A stretch of DNA of 46,378 nt from DATGMB01 sp035293845. GTDB taxonomy: Bacteria > Acidobacteriota > Terriglobia > Bryobacterales > Bryobacteraceae. Shown one piece after another: positions 42,975 to 46,378 of this stretch (position 1 is its first letter; every line of letters begins with the position of its first letter). A program made the translations under genes and the position numbers. The notes under the pieces were generated by a model. That model searched no databases and had not been told where the DNA came from. It saw nothing but the letters and a program-made list of their open reading frames with translations. The stretch covers positions 1 to 46,378 of the forward strand of contig DATGMB010000175.1 of NCBI GenBank assembly GCA_035293845.1. Direction: 5' to 3'.

Positions 42975-44024
42975 GTGGGGCTGAATCCTTCATCGGCGCT
43001 GCGGGTTGCGGTGCGCGCCACCAACTGGCTGGGCGATGCCGTCATGTCGCTGCCGGCCCTGCGCGCCGTGCGCGGCATCTTTCCCCAGGCGCATCTGGCC
43101 GTGATCGCGCGGCCTTCGGTGGCGGATATTTACTCGCGGGAAAGCTGCGTGGACCGCGTCATCCTGTACACGGGCGGCCGGTTCGCGTTTGCCCGCCGGC
43201 TGCGCGAGGAGCGCTTCGATGCGGCCATTCTGTTCCAGAACGCCTTCGATGCCGCGTTCCTGGCGTGGCGGGCGGGCATTCCCGAGCGCATCGGTTATCG
43301 ACGGGATGGACGCGGGCCGCTACTCACCTGCGCGGCCGCGCCGCCCGAGCCGGGAGAAATCCCCCGGCACGAACGTTTTTACTATCTCGAATTGCTGCGG
43401 CGGGCGGGACTCATCGAGCAATTTCCGGAATGCGAGGCCATCCGGCTGGACGGCATCCCGGCGGCGCGTGCGGCCGGCGAGCGGCGGCTGGCCGCCATGG
43501 GCATCCACGGACCTGTGGCGGGCATCAGTCCCGGCGCGGCTTACGGCGGCGCCAAGCGCTACGAACGGTTCGCCGAAGCCGGGCTCGCGCTGGGCGATTT
43601 CCGCGTGGTGGTTTTCGGCGCGCCCTCCGAGCGCGAGCTGTGCGAGTCGGTGGCTTCGCGGATTCCCGGCGCCCACAATCTGGCCGGCCGCACCACGTTG
43701 GGCGAGTTCGTCGAGCTGGCCGCGGCGTGCCGCGTGTTCCTGACCAACGACTCGGGCTCGATGCATGTGGCGTCCGCGCTGGGTGTCCCCACGGTGGCGG
43801 TATTCGGCGCGACGGATGACACGACGACGGGTCCCACGGGCCCGCTCGCCCGCGTGGTCCGCGAGCACGCGGAATGCGCGCCTTGTTTGCTGCGCGAATG
43901 CCCGATCGACCACCGCTGCATGACGCGCGTCGCGCCGGAGCGCGTGGCGGCCGTAGCGCGCGAGCTGGTGGAATGCGCGGAGCAGCAATGTCAGCCGCCG
44001 ATCAACGCCGATGAACGCCGATAA
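42975..44024 (+). CDS. waaF: Lipopolysaccharide heptosyltransferase II
   Basis: A 349-residue GT9 glycosyltransferase of the inner LPS core. The N-terminal Rossmann domain opens VRATNWLGDAVMSLPALRAV, diagnostic for WaaF (ADP-heptose:LPS heptosyltransferase II). The C-terminal domain has GISPGAAYGGAKRY, FLTNDSGSMHVASALGVPTV and AVFGATDDTTTGP, the nucleotide-sugar site. GTG 42975 is the most likely start; a later GTG at 43011 would cut the first strand. Its last codons (INADERR) are coded by a 10-base tandem repeat. With the next two genes it forms a heptose cluster. Confidence 0.92.
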   Translation: MGLNPSSALRVAVRATNWLGDAVMSLPALRAVRGIFPQAHLAVIARPSVADIYSRESCVDRVILYTGGRFAFARRLREERFDAAILFQNAFDAAFLAWRAGIPERIGYRRDGRGPLLTCAAAPPEPGEIPRHERFYYLELLRRAGLIEQFPECEAIRLDGIPAARAAGERRLAAMGIHGPVAGISPGAAYGGAKRYERFAEAGLALGDFRVVVFGAPSERELCESVASRIPGAHNLAGRTTLGEFVELAAACRVFLTNDSGSMHVASALGVPTVAVFGATDDTTTGPTGPLARVVREHAECAPCLLRECPIDHRCMTRVAPERVAAVARELVECAEQQCQPPINADERR

Positions 44025-44025
44025 A
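43996..44025. repeat. Three 10-base tandem repeats (CGCCGATNAA)
   Basis: CGCCGATCAA, CGCCGATGAA, CGCCGATAAA in direct succession, forming the 3' end of the heptosyltransferase II gene and its stop codon. The period is one helical turn. Confidence 0.7.
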
Positions 44026-44040
44026 CCGCCAGTCTCCGGG

Positions 44041-44066
44041 AGCGGGCCGGCCATGGCCGGCCCGCT
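44041..44066. repeat. Perfect 26-base palindrome
   Basis: The left half, AGCGGGCCGGCCA, is followed directly by its exact reverse complement, so all 26 bases are self-complementary with no loop; the centre is CCATGG. It lies between the waaF stop and the next start. As RNA it would form a very strong hairpin, but there is no T run after it. Confidence 0.7.
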
Positions 44067-44085
44067 GCGCGACCCTGATAGACCG

Positions 44086-44463
44086 ATGGATACGCGATCC
44101 AAGATTCTGACGCCGGAAGGCGCCCTGGCGCTACCGCGCGGCGCGCTGGCGGTGGTCACGGGCAGCTTCAATCCGCTGCTTGCGGAGCACGCCCGCGCGC
44201 TGGCCGCGGTCCGCAATCGCACTCCAGAGCGGCCGCTTTTGGCCGTAATTTTACCCGCTGAGCCGGCGCTTTTGCCTGCGGAAGCGCGCGCCGCGCTGGT
44301 CGCCGCAACGCGCATGGTAGACTACGTTTTAATCGCCAACCGTGAACAAACGGATCAGCTCATCGAAACTCTGGCGCCGGCCGAAACGGTGCGCCTCGAA
44401 GCGGACGACGCGGTTCGCACAAGGCGGCTGATCGAGCATGTTCAACGGCGGCAAACCCGCTAA
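44086..44463 (+). CDS. Degenerate nucleotidyltransferase-like protein in the heptose cluster
   Basis: A 125-residue protein resembling the C-terminal adenylyltransferase half of HldE/RfaE. Compared with the family's G-C-F-D-x-x-H-x-G-H loop it has GSFNPLLAEH: the first His and the Gly are replaced and only the last His remains. LLPAEARAALVAATRMVDYVLI matches the following helix and strand (family: R-A-x-x-L-A-A-L-x-x-V-D). The C-terminal Ser/Thr-rich nucleotide motif is missing. It lies between waaF and waaC and overlaps waaC by 26 bases. It may be an inactive or altered relative of the heptose-1-phosphate adenylyltransferase. ATG 44086 follows the palindrome; another in-frame ATG is at 44011. 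Confidence 0.65.
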   Translation: MDTRSKILTPEGALALPRGALAVVTGSFNPLLAEHARALAAVRNRTPERPLLAVILPAEPALLPAEARAALVAATRMVDYVLIANREQTDQLIETLAPAETVRLEADDAVRTRRLIEHVQRRQTR

Positions 44464-45391
44464 CGGCCACATCCTGGTGGTGCGGCTCGGCGCGCTCGGC
44501 GATATCATCCACACCCTTCCTGCGGTTGCCTCGCTGAAACACAGCTATCCCGGCTGGAGCCTCTCGTGGGCCGTGGAGCCGCAATGGGCGCCGCTGGTCG
44601 AGGGCAACCCCTTCGTGGACCGGCTGGTGCCGGTCGGGCGCGAATCGCTCGCCTCGGTCTTGGCGGCGCGCCGCACGCTGCGCGAGGAGCGCTACGATTT
44701 CGCCGTCGATTTTCAAGGCCTGCTGAAGTCCGCGCTGGTGGCGTCCGCCGCGCGGCCGCAGCGCATCTTCGGGTTCCACCAATCGCAGACGCGGGAGCGC
44801 ATCGCGGGCCTTTTCTATTCGGATAAGACCACGAGCCGCGCGGTGCACGTGGTGGACCGCAACCTGGATCTGGCCGCGGCCGCCGGCGCCGCCTCGGCGC
44901 TGAAGAAATTTCCGCTGCCGGCGGGGCGTCCGGAAGGCGATCTGCCGCCGGGCGAATTCGTGCTCGCATCGCCTTTGGCCGGGTGGCGCTCGAAGCAGTG
45001 GCCGATCGAGCATTACCGCGCGCTCGGCGGGCGGATCGCGCGCGAGCTCGGCATGCCGCTGGTGCTGAATGGCCCGCCAGGCTCCGGCATGCCGCACATC
45101 TCCGGGCTCGCCGGATTGATCGATGCCACCCGCCGCGCCGCCGCCGTAATCGGGGTCGATAGCGGCCCGATGCACCTGGCCGCCGCGCTCGGTAAACCGG
45201 GGGTCGCGATTTTCGGTCCCACCGACCCGGCGCGTAACGGCCCCTACGGCGATTCCCTCTACGTGCTGCGAAGCGCCGCCGCGGTCACGACGTACAAGCG
45301 GCGCGATGCGATCGACGAGAGCATGCGCGCCATCACTCCGGAATCCGTTTTCGAGGCGCTCAAAGCCGCGATCCGCAAATGCCTGGTGTGA
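44438..45391 (+). CDS. waaC: Lipopolysaccharide heptosyltransferase I-like (GT9)
   Basis: A 317-residue GT9 enzyme. HILVVRLGALGDIIHTLPAV at the N-terminus is the WaaC-type signature; DFAVDFQGLLKSAL and SQTRERIAGLFY follow. The C-terminal half carries ASPLAGWRSKQWPIEHYRAL, VIGVDSGPMHLAAALGKPGV and AIFGPTDPARNGPYG, binding ADP-heptose. It adds the first heptose to Kdo2-lipid A in the cytoplasm. It overlaps the preceding gene by 26 bases and the next start by one base (TGATG), so the cluster is translationally coupled. The specificity (I rather than another GT9) is inferred from the motif and the context. Confidence 0.87.
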   Translation: MFNGGKPANGHILVVRLGALGDIIHTLPAVASLKHSYPGWSLSWAVEPQWAPLVEGNPFVDRLVPVGRESLASVLAARRTLREERYDFAVDFQGLLKSALVASAARPQRIFGFHQSQTRERIAGLFYSDKTTSRAVHVVDRNLDLAAAAGAASALKKFPLPAGRPEGDLPPGEFVLASPLAGWRSKQWPIEHYRALGGRIARELGMPLVLNGPPGSGMPHISGLAGLIDATRRAAAVIGVDSGPMHLAAALGKPGVAIFGPTDPARNGPYGDSLYVLRSAAAVTTYKRRDAIDESMRAITPESVFEALKAAIRKCLV

Positions 45392-45951
45392 TGCCATCTG
45401 GTGTGATGCCGCATTTCCCCAAGCGGTACGCCGATACGGTAGCGCGGCTGCGCGTTCCGAGCGGCTTCCTGATTGTCGTTCTGTTTGCCTGGCTGTCGCA
45501 CCCCACGGCGGGCTCGCTGGCGCTCGGGCTGCCGGTTGCGGTCGCGGGACTCGTCCTGCGCGGGTGGGCGGCCGGCTGCCTGGCTAAAAATCAGCAGCTC
45601 GCGACGAGCGGCCCGTATGCCCACACGCGCAATCCGCTTTACATCGGGACGCTGCTGGTGGCCGCGGGGCTCACCCTCGCGGGGCGGAATCCGTGGCTCG
45701 CGGTGCTTTTCGCGCTGGTGTTCGGCCTGGTTTACCTGCCCGTGATCGAGCTCGAAGAGCAGCACCTGCGGCGGCTGTTTCCGGATTACGCGGCGTATGC
45801 GGCGGAAGTCCCGGCGCTCGTGCCGCGGCTTTCGGCGCGTCCGTCGAATGCGGGGCAGCCGTTCCGCTGGGCGTTGTACCTGAAGAATCAGGAATACCAG
45901 GCGGCGCTGGGTTTTCTGGCCGGCATGGCGTGGCTGCTCTGGCGGCTGTAG
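45391..45951 (+). CDS. Isoprenylcysteine methyltransferase-like (ICMT/PEMT) membrane protein
   Basis: A 186-residue integral membrane methyltransferase-family protein with hydrophobic segments near 24-56, 88-125 and the C-terminus. The SAM-binding signature is present: TSGPYAHTRNPLYIGTLL, and further on an ELEEQHLRRLFPDYAAYAAEV stretch as in bacterial ICMT-like enzymes. Substrate unknown; bacterial members modify lipids or other small molecules. The start is ambiguous because 13 bases (CTGGTGTGATGCC) are repeated in tandem, placing ATGs at 45391 and 45406. The first fits the TGATG overlap with waaC. Confidence 0.87.
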   Translation: MPSGVMPHFPKRYADTVARLRVPSGFLIVVLFAWLSHPTAGSLALGLPVAVAGLVLRGWAAGCLAKNQQLATSGPYAHTRNPLYIGTLLVAAGLTLAGRNPWLAVLFALVFGLVYLPVIELEEQHLRRLFPDYAAYAAEVPALVPRLSARPSNAGQPFRWALYLKNQEYQAALGFLAGMAWLLWRL

Positions 45952-45961
45952 ATGGTTCCCC

Positions 45962-46378
45962 TCAGGCGCCGTGTCCGGCGTCCCGTCCCAGCAGTTCTTT
46001 TAATTGCCGGGCATTTTGCGCGGCGTAGGCTGCCTGGTCGTTATCGAAATAGACATAGACGGCGCGCAGATCGTGCTGCCAGTCGCGGATGCGCCGGGCC
46101 CACGTGCGCAGCGTCGCGTCCGGATAACTTCCGGCGTAGGCTCCGTCCGGGCCGTGCAGGCGGATGTACGTGAAATTTGCGGTGATCTCAAAGCCGGATT
46201 GAAAGCCCGCGATCTCGAAGATGCAAAAAGCCGCATTATGGCGGTGCAGAAGGCGATAAACGGCGTCCGTGTGCCACGTGGGATTGCGCAGCTCGAAGGC
46301 GTAGTGGTGGCGCGGCGGCAGGGCTTCGAGAAAGCCCTCGAGCCGCTCGAGATTCAGCTCCCACCACGGCGGCAACTG
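45962..46378 (-). CDS. DUF72 (YecE-like) domain protein (partial)
   Basis: The C-terminal 138 residues of a DUF72 protein, cut by the right edge. LPPWWELNLERLEGFLEALP, HHYAFELRNPTWH, FTYIRLHGPDGAYAGSYPD, RAVYVYFDNDQAAYAAQNA and the final LKELLG are all family hallmarks (TIM-barrel, related to YecE). DUF72 has no firmly known function. It is convergent with the methyltransferase gene, ten bases apart. Confidence 0.9.
   Translation of the reverse strand, partial: QLPPWWELNLERLEGFLEALPPRHHYAFELRNPTWHTDAVYRLLHRHNAAFCIFEIAGFQSGFEITANFTYIRLHGPDGAYAGSYPDATLRTWARRIRDWQHDLRAVYVYFDNDQAAYAAQNARQLKELLGRDAGHGA

Noticed and set aside
1..46378. CRISPR array, toxin-antitoxin pair, restriction-modification or other defence system
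   Set aside because: No direct repeats with regular spacers and no such protein families were seen. Uma2 alone is not evidence of a defence island.
1..46378. Insertion sequences or prophage
   Set aside because: No transposase, integrase, capsid or terminase motifs occur. The single tRNA gene has no flanking duplication that I can see.

Overview
The window looks like a piece of a GC-rich Gram-negative chromosome, most probably an acidobacterium of the Solibacter/Bryobacter type. The reasons are family-level: two very large Oar-like TonB-dependent receptors with an N-terminal carboxypeptidase-regulatory domain, an lptD gene, heptosyltransferase genes (so an LPS outer membrane), a DUF1080 protein, S46, S9 and M28 secreted peptidases, a Uma2 nuclease and PEP-CTERM surface proteins. 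The lineage is inferred, since there is no rRNA here. No phage, insertion sequence, CRISPR array or recognisable defence island was found.

Layout. 1-3823 (minus): a tightly overlapped nucleobase operon, NCS1 permease - preT - preA, with preA cut by the left edge. 3858-5897 (minus): S46 dipeptidyl-peptidase. 5990-6400: a 92-residue zinc-finger-like orphan and a two-hairpin repeat that recurs at 42.3 kb. 6405-10334: first TonB receptor. 10349-11828: Uma2 nuclease (minus) and DUF1080 protein. 11948-18404: an export operon of three periplasmic adaptors, one MacB-like permease and a TolC protein. No ATPase gene is present and the tolC frame is broken. 18452-20476: GH27 alpha-galactosidase and L,D-transpeptidase. 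20480-21573 (minus): amidohydrolase and tRNA-Val(GAC). 21662-22768: tetraheme c-type cytochrome made of four repeats. 22871-26281 (minus): second TonB receptor behind a strong promoter with two palindromes. 26475-29912: RDD membrane protein and, divergently, lptD. 29954-32492: protoglobin, NTF2-like protein, FHS-family sugar permease.

32489-38530 (minus) is the most unusual region. It is a tandem family of PEP-CTERM surface proteins: three apparently intact copies at 36.1-38.5 kb and two internally deleted remnants. The remnants flank a large phosphatase-TPR-sulfotransferase gene that carries an amber codon and a frameshift in a (CG)5 tract. The intact copies and the 35.55 kb remnant all start with TTG; the other remnant has lost its start region. 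Together this looks like a surface-protein locus that duplicates and decays.

38627-42230 (minus): S9 and M28 peptidase genes, overlapping. 42599-45951: an acidic unknown protein, then an LPS-core cluster with heptosyltransferase II, a degenerate nucleotidyltransferase-like protein, heptosyltransferase I and a membrane methyltransferase. A DUF72 gene runs off the right edge.

Much of the window concerns the cell envelope: outer-membrane uptake, LPS transport and core synthesis, secreted peptidases and glycosidase, peptidoglycan cross-linking, export and sorted surface proteins. Short direct or inverted repeats of several kinds lie at gene junctions and sometimes extend into coding ends.
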